Shown here in pieces: positions 51,664 to 61,328 of a stretch of 64,000 nt of DNA; within the stretch, counting starts at the first letter, position 1; every line of letters starts with the position of its first letter. The position numbers were made by a program, and so were the translations under genes. The notes under the pieces are model-generated. The model searched no databases, had not been told where the DNA came from, and worked only from the letters and a program-made list of their open reading frames with translations. Source of the stretch: Mayamaea pseudoterrestris (Eukaryota > Bacillariophyta > Bacillariophyceae > Sellaphorales > Sellaphoraceae); contig BROI01000025.1 of assembly GCA_027923505.1 (NCBI GenBank), positions 248,001 to 312,000 on the forward strand, written 5' to 3'.

Positions 51664-52599
51664 ATGCCGTCCATCATCGTAGTGGCTAAATGTCCGATTC
51701 CAGGTCATTGCAAGACGAGACTGATTCCAATGCTTGGACAAGACGGCGCCGCCAAACTAGCCAAGGCCATGCTCGCCGACGTGCTTGTCACACTTACGAA
51801 TGAGGTAAACACTGGACGATTTGGCATGTAAAATCAACTTCCAAGGAATGCAAAAGACTCTGTTAATCAACATTGCATCTCATGGTCTGCTTTCAAGTTT
51901 TCTTCCGTTAGAAAAGTCTTACTCTTTGCGCCACCGACAGATGACAGCCGAGAAATGATGAGGAAACTACTCGTCGACGAACTCAACATTGCTAGTAACA
52001 CATGGGTGCTACTACCTGTTCTGCGGATCTCTAATGAACGATGTAATGACATTCTCCACGAGGATGCCTCGTCTACCTCCCAGCAACTCACTCCGCTCTT
52101 GACGGATGCTTTGATACGTGTTCGCAGCATCATGGCTGACTGCAACGACAGTGGCTCTGTCGTTTTCCTTGGAATGGACTCGCCACAACTAAACCTGGAG
52201 GAGCTTACCTTGGCTGTCCGTGATCTTGATGATGAGGAAATGACGGCTCGCATATGCCCTTGTCCAGACGGAGGATACGGCATGCTCAGTGTGCCAGCAG
52301 GCGTAGTTGCAAGCGACTGCTTTCGTGGAATCCTATGGTCTCATTCACTGACTGCTCTCGCGCAAATTAAAGCTCTCACTGATGTCAACGTCCACGTCAA
52401 GCTTGGGCGGCTCATGTACGACATTGACGAGCCGCATGACGTTCGTGAGCTGTGTCGGCGCTTGCAAATGTGCAGTGTAAAGGACTCGCATAACAACGAT
52501 TCAAACTGCCTTTTAAAATCATCTCTTCCAAATGAATTAGCGAGAACATCCGATTGTCCAAAGACGCGATCGGCTTTGCGCGAGTTGGGACTAATATAA
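51664..52599 (+). CDS. DUF2064 / TagA-type glycosyltransferase-like protein
   Basis: Exons 51664-51804 and 51898-52599; a 93-nt GTAAAC...TTTCAAG intron in phase 0. A closer GTTAG acceptor at 51911 would break the frame. 280 aa. GT-A fold motifs: IIVVAKCPIPGHCKTRLIP (nucleotide-binding start), VLLFAPPTDD, VFLGMDSPQLNLEEL (DxD-like), CPCPDGGYGMLSV and FRGILWSHSL. These match the DUF2064 family (TIGR04282), related to nucleotidyl/glycosyl transferases. In bacteria these genes often accompany glycosyltransferases; the reaction is not defined. No targeting signal. Confidence 0.85.
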
Positions 52600-52745
52600 C
52601 ATGATGATTTATAAAAGGCTCGTAGTTTGTAATATATTTGAGCTCTAAAATGCACTCGCCTCTCTAATGCGACAGTAACATACTAAACATTTGATCCACG
52701 GTCGGACAGTCAATAGCGTATGTAGATTCTTCTTGTCGTTGTAGC

Positions 52746-54452
52746 TTATAGCAGCTCAATCATGGCTATCACAAGCGACACGACAGCGGCTAGTTTTCTC
52801 AAAGTGATAGCATTACATGATTGAAAAGCGCCGCTGCTGGCACCATTGTCCATTTCTTGCGCATCATTGCCAGAAGCTGCGTCTGTCGGTTCTTGGAAAG
52901 TGGTGGGAGAGCGCGTTGTCATTGTCGGCGTGTTCGCCGCTGCCGTCGGAACATTGTCCGCATTCGGTTCACTTCGTGGGGCCACTGGTGCATTAGTGGG
53001 CGTCTCCACGCTCGGGCCAGACTTCGTCGGCGCAAAAGTTGTCACGACGAGTGGTTTATTGCGAGGATCAGGGGGAAATCCGGTTGGCTCTTGTACTGAT
53101 GCTGTTGGACTGCTGTCGACCAAAATCGTCGGAACGTTCTCTGTAGCAGTCGAGTATGGTGCTGCAACGGGAACGTTTGATGCCGCCGCAGTATCACCGA
53201 TTGATGCCGAAGGCGGAAGGATCATGTCCGCGAGCGACGGAAAAATGGCATTTCCGCTACACTCGCTTCCAGATGTACCCGCCTCCGTGTTGGTGCAATC
53301 GAAATTGACAATCGCATCGGGCTGGTTGTTTCCATTGCAAGTGCCCAACTCGCAAGTGTTGCAGACGTTACCGTTGACGAGTAGCTGGCACGTTTCCGTC
53401 GTTTCTGGCGTAGTGCCTACTCTCACTTTGCAATATTCAGTTGCTGGATTATCAAGGTAATAGCATTCGCTGGCAGTGAAACCTCCGTCGTTTTGAAACT
53501 CGAGCGTTTGGTTGAAGCAAAATGGTGTCGCGGAAGCGTCGTTGGATGTGAAACACGAGCTGCGCCTCATGACGCAGCTACTGCTCACTTTAGTGGCTCT
53601 GGGCGTTGACGAATCGCAGTCACACGCCAGCGTGTGCTCATCGTAGTAGTCGCACAAATCGATCAAATACGAAATTTTGTCATCGTTGACAATGGGCGAT
53701 ACTTCTGGTAGCAAGACGGCGACAGGCGACGGCTCATCAGTGGACGGACTCGCCTGTGGGGCCAATGTAGACTCGCTATTGATTGAGTTGCTTGCAACGT
53801 TGTTTGACGCAGCGTACGAAAGGTTGACTACAGGGTCGTTGGAACATTTGCTTCCACTCAAACCAAACTCCAAGTTGGTGCAGTCAAAAGATGTGACTTG
53901 CTGCGATGAATCGCCATTGGCACAGCCTCCCATGACGCAGCTGGAGCATGCTTGATCTTGGATCGTAACGTCGCAAGTGTTGCTCATTTGAGTGACTTGG
54001 TTTTCGACAGAAGTCTCATTAGACTGAGTGTTGATGCAGTAGGTCAAAGCAAATGTTGTAGACGGAGTCGTCGCTGACGAATTGCTACCGGTAGTCACGG
54101 AAGCGGTAGTGCAGTGCGTGCTCCAGCTATAGTGACTGGTGGCATTGCTTTTAGTTGCGTCGGACGCCGCATCTTCGCACACTCCATTCGTCAAGCTGCC
54201 ACTGCACGTGCGCGTGCACTCAAAGCGACCCGTTCCATTGACAAAATTTGCACAGTCACAGTCGTATCCCATGCTCAGGTAGCTTTGACATGCGTCAATG
54301 CTACCGTCTTGGAGAGATCTTTGCGTATCGATTGAGAGGTTGCGTATGTCATTGGTTCTGTCGTTGCGAGTTGAGGAAAGCCTTGCTGACTCGGTTAAGA
54401 TTGGCAAAAGCAAGCAAATGCTTTTGGTAGACAACAGTAAGGAGGCTCTCAT
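52746..54452 (-). CDS. secreted GPI-type protein with two cysteine domains
   Basis: 568 aa, single exon from the ATG at 54452. Signal peptide MRASLLLSTKSICLLLPILTESA, then RSLQ (54309-54320) eight residues before the first domain Cys. Domain 1: CQSYLSMGYDCDC, CDVTIQDQACSSCVMGGC, FDCTN. Domain 2: CDYYDEHTLACDC, CQLLVNGNVCNTCELGTC, FDCTN. These are the same domain as at 17481 and 19086. A Thr/Pro/Ser stalk (VPTILVDSSPTASVQEPT and similar) and hydrophobic C terminus (LRKLAAVVSLVIAMIELL) follow. Many N-x-S/T sites. A TGACGT half-site lies at 54597-54602, about 145 bp upstream. Function unknown. Confidence 0.8.
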   Translation of the reverse strand: MRASLLLSTKSICLLLPILTESARLSSTRNDRTNDIRNLSIDTQRSLQDGSIDACQSYLSMGYDCDCANFVNGTGRFECTRTCSGSLTNGVCEDAASDATKSNATSHYSWSTHCTTASVTTGSNSSATTPSTTFALTYCINTQSNETSVENQVTQMSNTCDVTIQDQACSSCVMGGCANGDSSQQVTSFDCTNLEFGLSGSKCSNDPVVNLSYAASNNVASNSINSESTLAPQASPSTDEPSPVAVLLPEVSPIVNDDKISYLIDLCDYYDEHTLACDCDSSTPRATKVSSSCVMRRSSCFTSNDASATPFCFNQTLEFQNDGGFTASECYYLDNPATEYCKVRVGTTPETTETCQLLVNGNVCNTCELGTCNGNNQPDAIVNFDCTNTEAGTSGSECSGNAIFPSLADMILPPSASIGDTAAASNVPVAAPYSTATENVPTILVDSSPTASVQEPTGFPPDPRNKPLVVTTFAPTKSGPSVETPTNAPVAPRSEPNADNVPTAAANTPTMTTRSPTTFQEPTDAASGNDAQEMDNGASSGAFQSCNAITLRKLAAVVSLVIAMIELL

Positions 54453-55087
54453 GGTTCCAAATAAGTAGATTGTTACAAGCACTATTTCTTTCCCTCGTCG
54501 TCTTCGCTCATCGCATTATTGTTTGGAAGTTGTGTGTGTGTTGTGTGGCTCCGTCATGGTCGCGTGCACCGCTGTGTCGGCTGGCGCGACAAAAGGTGAC
54601 GTTTCATCCAAAGGGCTTATGTAAATTTAAAGCAGCCGTTATCAAGACTGTACTTATCCATCCGGCATGACGCATACATAAGGATTGATCTCTAAGTACA
54701 CGTCTATTGCGAGCCAGCCGACATCCAGTGCACCATTCCACACACAATATCGAAATACTACTTGTCCCAACTAAAAGCTAGCACTGCACTTTGCTTTGTC
54801 TCATTGAACCGTATGGAGCTATTCTGGATCTATATAGATGAGCGCTCCCGAGAAGAAAGAGGTAGCGAGCCGTATGTGAGGAACCAAACGAGTCGTGTGC
54901 GTTTGACATTAGGGTATACTTAAGTAAGCATAGCATAAGGCCAGACGATTGATTAACATTTTAACGACTCAACAATAAGGAACATACGAGCGTTTGAGCA
55001 AATTACTTTCTTGCCGAAATTTGGTAGCCTAATACGACGACGATATAAAAGATGACACACTCGCTGCAGCGACTGCAATCGACGACT
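54453..55087. promoter_or_regulatory. spacer with promoter of the two-domain cysteine gene, 635 bp
   Basis: Holds TGACGT at 54597-54602, 145 bp from the ATG at 54452. The remainder up to the end of the thioredoxin-like gene is A/T-rich and without a supported gene. Confidence 0.4.
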
Positions 55088-55840
55088 CTAGAAAAGTGCC
55101 TTCCAAAGGCCGTGCAGCCTGGAAGCAACCTGACCACCAACTCTGCCGCTTCTGGCAAGCGACGAGTCAGTTGCTTTCAAGGCCTCGTCGTTTCGTCTCG
55201 AAAAATCGTCAACATAGCTTTGGAGCGCATTCTTTACATTCTTCATCTTGCTCGGTCCACACGGATGCGTCGAGAGGAGCTCATTGGGAGTCTTGTAGAT
55301 CAGTATAGTTGGAAAGGCTTCCACATCCAGTATGTTTCTGCAAAAGTCTTGATTGTTGCGCGCGTTGAAATCAGCAAAGACAACCTGCTTGGACAAGGTC
55401 TTGGCAAGTTTTCGATACTGCGGAAACATGCTTTTGCATGTTTTGCACCACGGTGCGTGAACTCGAATGCAGGCGATTCGGTCGGGAAAATGATACAGAA
55501 ACACTTTGAGCTCGGTTGGATTCGATAAACCGTAGATGCCGTCGCGACCAAGAAGTTTGTCAATGTCTGGAAGTTCCATTTGTGCTGGACGAGTAGTAGG
55601 AGAAGATGATGAGGTTGATGCGGTATCCACTGCCATGGCGGCTTCTGCACCGACAGACACCATTAGTTTATGACGAGACATCTGGGTTGGACGAGAAGAC
55701 ACCAAGCTTGGCAACGTTGGCTCGACGTGCATAGGAACGAATGCATCGCAGGCTGTTGCAAGCAGCACGACGAACGAAAGGGCAACTTTCGGAAGACATC
55801 CTACGGATGTGCGAGCAGCAGGACGATCTCGTTTCTTCAT
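55088..55840 (-). CDS. plastid thioredoxin-like protein with WCKTC active site
   Basis: 250 aa from the ATG at 55840; an in-frame ATG at 55873 would add 11 residues. The presequence is bipartite: basic n-region, hydrophobic VALSFVVLLATACDA, then FVPMHVEPTLPS, matching the ASAFAP-type cleavage with Phe at +1. The thioredoxin fold has VHAPWCKTCKSMFPQY as the redox site, VVFADFNARNN, and EAFPTILIYK with the cis-Pro. The site is WCKTC, not the usual WCGPC; Lys-Thr variants occur in atypical (ACHT/HCF164-like) thioredoxins. A stromal thiol-disulfide role is inferred. Confidence 0.85.
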   Translation of the reverse strand: MKKRDRPAARTSVGCLPKVALSFVVLLATACDAFVPMHVEPTLPSLVSSRPTQMSRHKLMVSVGAEAAMAVDTASTSSSSPTTRPAQMELPDIDKLLGRDGIYGLSNPTELKVFLYHFPDRIACIRVHAPWCKTCKSMFPQYRKLAKTLSKQVVFADFNARNNQDFCRNILDVEAFPTILIYKTPNELLSTHPCGPSKMKNVKNALQSYVDDFSRRNDEALKATDSSLARSGRVGGQVASRLHGLWKALF

Positions 55841-56174
55841 TGATTTGATTGTGGGTGCTTGCCTCAATATCATCTAGATCCTTGCTGTCACCGATGATGT
55901 CGGTTTGCATGATGCATGAGCTTCATAATCCACGTCGACGCGCCCCTCGCATTCTTCAACAAACAAGCGCGACAGAATTCATAAACCGATGAGACTTCTC
56001 AGCTACCTCATTACCGTGGCTGCAATGGATAGAATAACAATAACTGCAACATTGACGTACACGTTGTTATGCAACCTATATTTTGGCTTGGCTGAAGTTA
56101 CGGCTATTACTTTAAGGGTCCTACTATAGTGCGGGCGCACACCGATTCCCACTGAGTACGCGTACCTACCAATT
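55841..56174. other. spacer, 334 bp
   Basis: Promoter of the thioredoxin-like gene and 3' side of the next minus-strand gene. No element or frame with support. Confidence 0.4.
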
Positions 56175-57113
56175 TTATCGCCAATTCTTCCTGTCGTCCT
56201 TTGCCCATCGATCATATACTTTTCGCATAAACATGGCTGTCCCAAGTGCTGTCTTGGGCATCTCTGCCACAATTTTGCTGCCCGCCGACCAGCATCGTGA
56301 CGGAAACTCGTCTTGAAATGTTTCGGCAAGCCAGTCGACATTGTACTTCAGATGCTCACCAGTTAACAGGGAAAAGTTGTACATTTTGGTGAGATACTTC
56401 TTTACTTCTTCGCGACTTGGCGGCTTAAATGCTGCGGTCGACGAAGAGTCATAGTGTAAATCTTGAAGACCTGTTAATGTTGACTGATTCTGCCCGCGGA
56501 CACGGTCTCGCTGCATTTTATCATCGTCAAACGAGGACTCTACAGGAGTACCCCGGCAGACAAAAACGTTTCGACACACGCCAATAGTCAGAAAGTTTTC
56601 GTCGTTCGTTCCAATCTTGCGAAGCGATAAGCCCTCGTTGATCGGCAAGACCGCAGTAATGTGCTCCGTACCCTTGGTTTCCTCCTCAAGTACTAGCAAA
56701 CACACCTCGGTCGACCCATAGCACGACCATTTCTCACGCTTTATCGCCACTTCCTTTCGATAGTGTTCATCGCTTCCAACTGGCTCGTTGTAAACTAGGG
56801 CTGGCGATGCTGCAGCAATCTGAAGTTCTCGGCTGACCGGGTCATCATCCATTTCAATCTTGACTACTTTTATCATGCTGTTGATTCTTCCAATGGCATT
56901 CTCTCTTGTTTGAGGTGACATTTCGGTTAAATATATCAGCTGGGAGCGCACTCCGAAGCAAGATCCCAAACGATCGGCCAGGTAATCCGCCTCATGCTTG
57001 TGGTTCGACGAAACGGTGTATATCCCGTAACAATTGAAGGAATACAATTTCGCCCTATACAAGTCCGCGTCAGTATATCTGGTCGTTGTTGGTTTCCCCG
57101 GTTTTGCGAGCAT
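56175..57113 (-). CDS. hypothetical protein
   Basis: 312 aa from the ATG at 57113; the frame stays open to 57221 without another ATG. No signal peptide or membrane helix. Composition is that of a folded soluble protein, with blocks such as LYSFNCYGIYTVSSNHKHEA, ADYLADRLGSCFGVRSQLIY, EVCLLVLEEETKG and LTIGVCRNVFVCRGTPVESS. The C-terminal part (EEVKKYLTKMYNFSLLTGEH, FQDEFPSRCWSAG) may be a small helical domain. No family recognised. Confidence 0.65.
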   Translation of the reverse strand: MLAKPGKPTTTRYTDADLYRAKLYSFNCYGIYTVSSNHKHEADYLADRLGSCFGVRSQLIYLTEMSPQTRENAIGRINSMIKVVKIEMDDDPVSRELQIAAASPALVYNEPVGSDEHYRKEVAIKREKWSCYGSTEVCLLVLEEETKGTEHITAVLPINEGLSLRKIGTNDENFLTIGVCRNVFVCRGTPVESSFDDDKMQRDRVRGQNQSTLTGLQDLHYDSSSTAAFKPPSREEVKKYLTKMYNFSLLTGEHLKYNVDWLAETFQDEFPSRCWSAGSKIVAEMPKTALGTAMFMRKVYDRWAKDDRKNWR

Positions 57114-57333
57114 GTTTGTACCGATCGAATGTTGCGAATGGCTTGGCGTGGAAGAAAGTGCCGACAACGACGTGAAGTGGGCAGTCGTATTACGCTTGAC
57201 GAAACGCGACCGTCCTTCCAATTGAAGCCGAGGGACGTTTCCACGCGTCGCCTAAGAGTGATGTATCGCTCGTTATCCTTTTTATGACGGTCAAAAAGAC
57301 TGCTAGAAAATAGTAATAAGGGGCTTGCAAGGT

Positions 57334-58608
57334 TTACTTTAACAATGCGCTTTTGTACAACGTGTTCGTGGACGAAATCTCAGAAGAAAACCCAAGAGGC
57401 AGAGTCGCGGCGTCAAACAGCGTCTGTCTAGACGCATTCAAGATAGCCCTGTTTAGTTCCAAGTATACGGGGCTTGACTGCCATCGCTCCTGGTTGCAAT
57501 AGTCATGTACAGTCATCCATTGTATGTCAGCAATCTCGTCCGGACATGTTTGAAGGGTTGACAAGTCATCCATTGACGTCTGCCGAGTGCCACCCCCTAC
57601 TAGTTGCAAAATGCAAATGGCAAAAAGGTCCGAATGTGCTCGCATGACAACAGATTTGTTGTTCTTAATAGACGGTTGCGCATGAGCCTGCCGTATAGCC
57701 AAAATTCCACAAAACGTGGCATCCAAGCCCGTCTCCTCCTTGCACTCTCGGACAGCCGCCATGTGAATGTCTTCGCCTGGATCAGCGAGTCCCGTTGGCA
57801 TCTTCCACAGCTTCCAAGCGGCTGCTGGTCCAGTCTTTTCCTGAACGACCAGCATTCGACGTTGCGCGGGTGGAACGCCAGTCGTATTCTCCAAGTTCCA
57901 GTCTAGTGGATGAAAAATGAGACAGCCGACTCCGACTTGGTGAGTCGGTCCGGGAGGAAGTCGATTTGGAATGTGTTTTGGAAGCCACTGCGTGAGAACT
58001 AGAACCTTGTCCTGCTCTTGTAACGCTTGATTGCTGCTCCTAATTGCATCGGCGACATTGCTCGTAGTTTCTTTTTGACAATGGTGAACCACTGTATGAA
58101 ACTCGAATCCTTGCTGCAGACACGTATGAATCTTGTCGGAATGAGACGAAGCAACTTGAATCCAGATACCCTTGCGTCCGTCTGCCTTCCATGCTGCCAA
58201 TGAATCGGCTAGCGTTTCGGCAAAGTCGTTTTCATCCATGGAGAATGTATCAGTCAAAGTTAGCGTGACCCCGCTATAGTGATCATATTGTAAAAAGTCT
58301 TCGGAAAACGCAGTCGCGGGCGCGCAGCGAGTTGTCATGGACGAGTTTCGACTGCTCATCATCGCGACTGACGCAGCCGAGCCAGCGAAAAGAAGCGTCG
58401 TCTCGTAATGACGTCGAGGACCAATTGCCAAGGAATTTGAGATCGAACGAGAGCTGCGGAGGAAGCAACGAGTAGATAGGGGTCTTAGTGCTTGCATTGC
58501 ATGAGAATAAGCCATGATTAGTATGATGAGGTTGACTTTCTTTCGCGTCATGCTCATGGTCACGATTGTCGTCGAAACGGCGCTGGATGATGGTCGGATG
58601 ATAAGCAT
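57334..58608 (-). CDS. Nudix hydrolase, NUDT6-like
   Basis: 424 aa from the ATG at 58608. The Nudix box is complete: GLADPGEDIHMAAVRECKEE then TGLDA (GX5EX7REUXEEXGU). It is preceded by a pre-Nudix module (FAETLADSLAAWKADGRKGI, WIQVASSHSDKIHTCLQQGF, EFHTVVHHC) as in NUDT6. The N-terminal 75 residues contain several Met starts. One, MAYSHAMQALRPLSTRCFLR, begins an Arg/Ser-rich stretch suited to mitochondrial import; the longer form adds a hydrophobic VNLIILIM segment. Nudix enzymes cleave nucleoside diphosphates linked to another group, using Mg2+; the substrate is not known. Divergent from the gene at 58764 with 155 bp between ATGs. Confidence 0.85.
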   Translation of the reverse strand: MLIIRPSSSAVSTTIVTMSMTRKKVNLIILIMAYSHAMQALRPLSTRCFLRSSRSISNSLAIGPRRHYETTLLFAGSAASVAMMSSRNSSMTTRCAPATAFSEDFLQYDHYSGVTLTLTDTFSMDENDFAETLADSLAAWKADGRKGIWIQVASSHSDKIHTCLQQGFEFHTVVHHCQKETTSNVADAIRSSNQALQEQDKVLVLTQWLPKHIPNRLPPGPTHQVGVGCLIFHPLDWNLENTTGVPPAQRRMLVVQEKTGPAAAWKLWKMPTGLADPGEDIHMAAVRECKEETGLDATFCGILAIRQAHAQPSIKNNKSVVMRAHSDLFAICILQLVGGGTRQTSMDDLSTLQTCPDEIADIQWMTVHDYCNQERWQSSPVYLELNRAILNASRQTLFDAATLPLGFSSEISSTNTLYKSALLK

Positions 58609-58763
58609 GTTTGTCGCAGCGCAACTTGCCTTTGAGTCGCGCTCGACGTTTTGGCGATGCTCTTCTCACGAAAGTCTCGAAACATGCCGTTGCATAGGAC
58701 CTCTACATGTCGCGCCTGTGACAACGTTGACTGTAGAATCTCAAAATAAATACCTCTCTCGCG

Positions 58764-59348
58764 ATGCTTCCCGCGATATCTACCACGAAATTGGCAACTT
58801 CTAATGGCGGATGCACGGAGAGTGATCGAATGCATATAATGATTACACCTGAGAGCGAAGCGGATAACGAGATGATAGAAGCGGAACTACATCAGCTTCA
58901 AACGGAAAAGAAGACCAGGGGTGAACAGATTGCTCGCTTACAGCAAGAAATCGTTGCGACTAAGCTGTATACCAAGTCCATCTACGAGAAGATTGATAAA
59001 GACCGGATACAGACTGATGCGGCGGCAGCTAGGGCTGAGTTACACAATCAAGCAACGGAACAGCTTGTTCTACCAGAAGAGAGTGATAAAATGTGGACCT
59101 TTAGCCTCCTGTCGACGTTAACATTGGAAGACTTGACCAAACTCGACGTTTCGGACAAGACCCTACTACACATGCTGCCGCCACCCATGGACGGGGTTCA
59201 GCATACGATTGGCGAAGTCATTGGTTTCAACAAAAACATACACAAAAGTATACGGGCTAAAGTACGGACGGCCTGCAACATTCCTCGCAAGCCGAAGAAA
59301 GCAATTTGTATGACATGCCGAGAAAAATTGGGAGCCATTGACAAGTAA
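58764..59348 (+). CDS. hypothetical coiled-coil protein
   Basis: 194 aa, single exon. Residues ~30-75 form a coiled coil (MIEAELHQLQTEKKTRGEQI, ARLQQEIVATKLY). A mixed helical domain follows (MWTFSLLSTLTLEDLTKLDV, SDKTLLHMLPPPMD), and the C terminus is basic with CMTCREKLG. No signal peptide or known domain. Alternative starts at Met 23 and Met 26 would remove a Ser/Thr-rich leader. Function unknown. Confidence 0.6.
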   Translation: MLPAISTTKLATSNGGCTESDRMHIMITPESEADNEMIEAELHQLQTEKKTRGEQIARLQQEIVATKLYTKSIYEKIDKDRIQTDAAAARAELHNQATEQLVLPEESDKMWTFSLLSTLTLEDLTKLDVSDKTLLHMLPPPMDGVQHTIGEVIGFNKNIHKSIRAKVRTACNIPRKPKKAICMTCREKLGAIDK

Positions 59349-59406
59349 TTTTTTGTACGAATCACATAATTATGATGCGTGTTGTTATTTAACGACCAGC
59401 GCGTGA

Positions 59407-60922
59407 TTATTTCTCCTTCGCGCTATCGGAAGCTGTGTTTTGTTCGCTGCCGCTATTGTCGTCTCCTACATTGGAATTGTCGCTGCTATCGACGCTATCG
59501 GCAGCGGCGGCGTCTGAGACCTCGTCCATCGCGGCTGTGGGCTCGTCTGCTGGTGAAACATCCGCAACAGGAGCAACATTAGGTTGCACAGGCACGTTTG
59601 GAGCTCTTCCCCACGCCGTCTCCACTCCGCGTATGTTTCGATCCAACCATCCCTTCTTGACACCAGCGTAAATGTGCTCGCGAACATTTCGCGTCGGCTT
59701 CCAAGACGCATGCTTAACATCAGCCATGGTACCCACTCGCAGAGTACCGTCTTGCTCCACTAGTGTATTCTCCGGGCTATTGTTCGTGTAGGATCGATTT
59801 GGCTTGTGCTGGCGTTTCAGGTCGCGCGTATTGACGACTTGGGCTACAAACTTCCATCGGCTACGCTTCTCGCCACTGGCAGGAGCAGGCCACTCAATTG
59901 CATCGCTTGGTTTTGGGCTTGCCGATTGCAGCTTTTCGTGTCTCTTGAGCAATCTCTTAGCGTCCTTTGATGTTGGAATTTCGATCGCATCGTCGTCAAC
60001 GTCTTCCATGTAATGATGCCCATCAATAGCAAGTCGGGCTTCGCGGTCTTCTCGAATCGTCGCATCCGCCAGCAGCTGGTCCACGTCAAACACATCTTCA
60101 ACAACTTGCCACTGCTTTCGTTCCTGCAGTTCACCCGTGACTCCAACTGGATCTTCTACAAACTCATCCGGCTGCTTCAAGTCAAACGTCTGATATGCCT
60201 CTCTAATTTCCTGCTGAATCGCTGCATCCATGTAGCTGGCAGCCTCTGTCAACAACGTCCTTCCCTCGCGCTTGTACTGCTGCTCATTGTGCTGTAGTTG
60301 AATAATGGCGGCAATACGCTCCTGCGTCAAGTTGAACTTTTGAGCAATGACACGCGTAATATAGTCATGACTGGTCACTCCGTGCTTGTCAGATGCATGC
60401 TTTTGCAGTTCAATGTAGAGCTGGTAGATTTGCTCCTGCTGTTTAGAGTCAATCCAAGAGAGTGTGACCATGGCGTCTTGAAAGGATTTAAACTCTCCAG
60501 AGAAGCCAACTGGAGGAAATAATTTATAAATTAAGACGATGACGTACAAATTCTGATTCAAAACAACGTCTTCTTACCTGCTGGCCTATTTGCAAAATCA
60601 TCCAATGAAAGAATTTTGGCACGCGATTTAAACTTTGGCCTATACAGCGCTGTATAAGGCGAAGTAAAGGAGGTAAGCGCCCGTCAGCGAATGACAGATA
60701 AAGATCATTTGATTCTATAATGCCTTACTTACGGTCCGTTCGTTCTGGATCCCATTCTCCTGCTTGTATACGAGCCTGGACAAAGCTCTGCGTCGGCGAC
60801 GCGTCGGTTGCGTCCTCGGGTGAATTTGTAACTACTGCTCGACTGCTTGCACGAAGTCGCGTAACTAATACGGTCTTCCGTGATGCATCTCGTGTGCTGC
60901 TGAGTAACTTATGGGCCAGCAT
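59407..60922 (-). CDS. mitochondrial Bot1/mS45-like ribosome-associated protein, three exons
   Basis: Exons 60922-60733, 60649-60578 and 60509-59407, with introns of 83 nt (GTAAGT...ACAG) and 68 nt (GTAAGA...CCAG), both phase 1; 454 aa. The joins give WDPERTDPLYRPKF and DDFANRPAVGFSGEF. Exon 1 opens with an Arg/Ser-rich presequence without acids (MLAHKLLSSTRDASRKTVLV, TRLRASSR), fitting mitochondrial import. The core SFQDAMVTLSWIDSKQQEQI, SHDYITRVIAQKFNLTQERI and AAIIQLQHNEQQ resembles the Bot1p family (PF12298), mitochondrial small-subunit ribosomal proteins. The C terminus is an acidic disordered tail. Family placement is by remembered pattern and is moderate; the exon structure is well supported. 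Confidence 0.78.
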
Positions 60923-61328
60923 GGCTCCGTGGTAAAAATAATCAAAAGTACTGTTGTGATTGCACCGCCATGGCGAAAGTGGATGGACGACGAACGCGCG
61001 CGGTCGATGCGGGAGGGGCCAATACCGGAAAGACACGATATGGTTTTGATGCGACTACGGGTACCGTACTTTATACTATCGTTATAGTATGCTCCACCAT
61101 GTTTGGCCTGCATTTAAGCATGGTATCGTCTAGTTACGACCGTGTATGATGTGATTCACGAGGTTGTATTGGACCGATTCGCAAATGCTTTTAGTTAGCC
61201 GTGCGGGCCCTGCCCCGATTGTCAGTGATATTAAGCTTGGAACGTGCCAATATTAACCATGCGCTAGCTATAAAGTGAACATGCATACTACATGGCTATT
61301 TTAACTACGGCAGCAAGCTGATCATGAC
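60923..61328. other. spacer, 406 bp
   Basis: Between the Bot1-like gene and the DUF760 gene. Contains GTACCGTAC (61061-61069) and a perfect 7-bp hairpin ATACTAT-CGTT-ATAGTAT (61073-61090). No gene seen. Confidence 0.4.

Noticed and set aside
51900-51912. GTTAG at 51911 as the acceptor in the DUF2064 gene
   Set aside because: Phase does not match exon 1; the TTTCAAG acceptor at 51897 keeps the frame and adds FSSVRKVLLF, which fits the family.
61073-61090. 7-bp hairpin ATACTAT-CGTT-ATAGTAT as a terminator or element end
   Set aside because: It is single, A/T-rich and far from both gene ends; no second copy was noticed.
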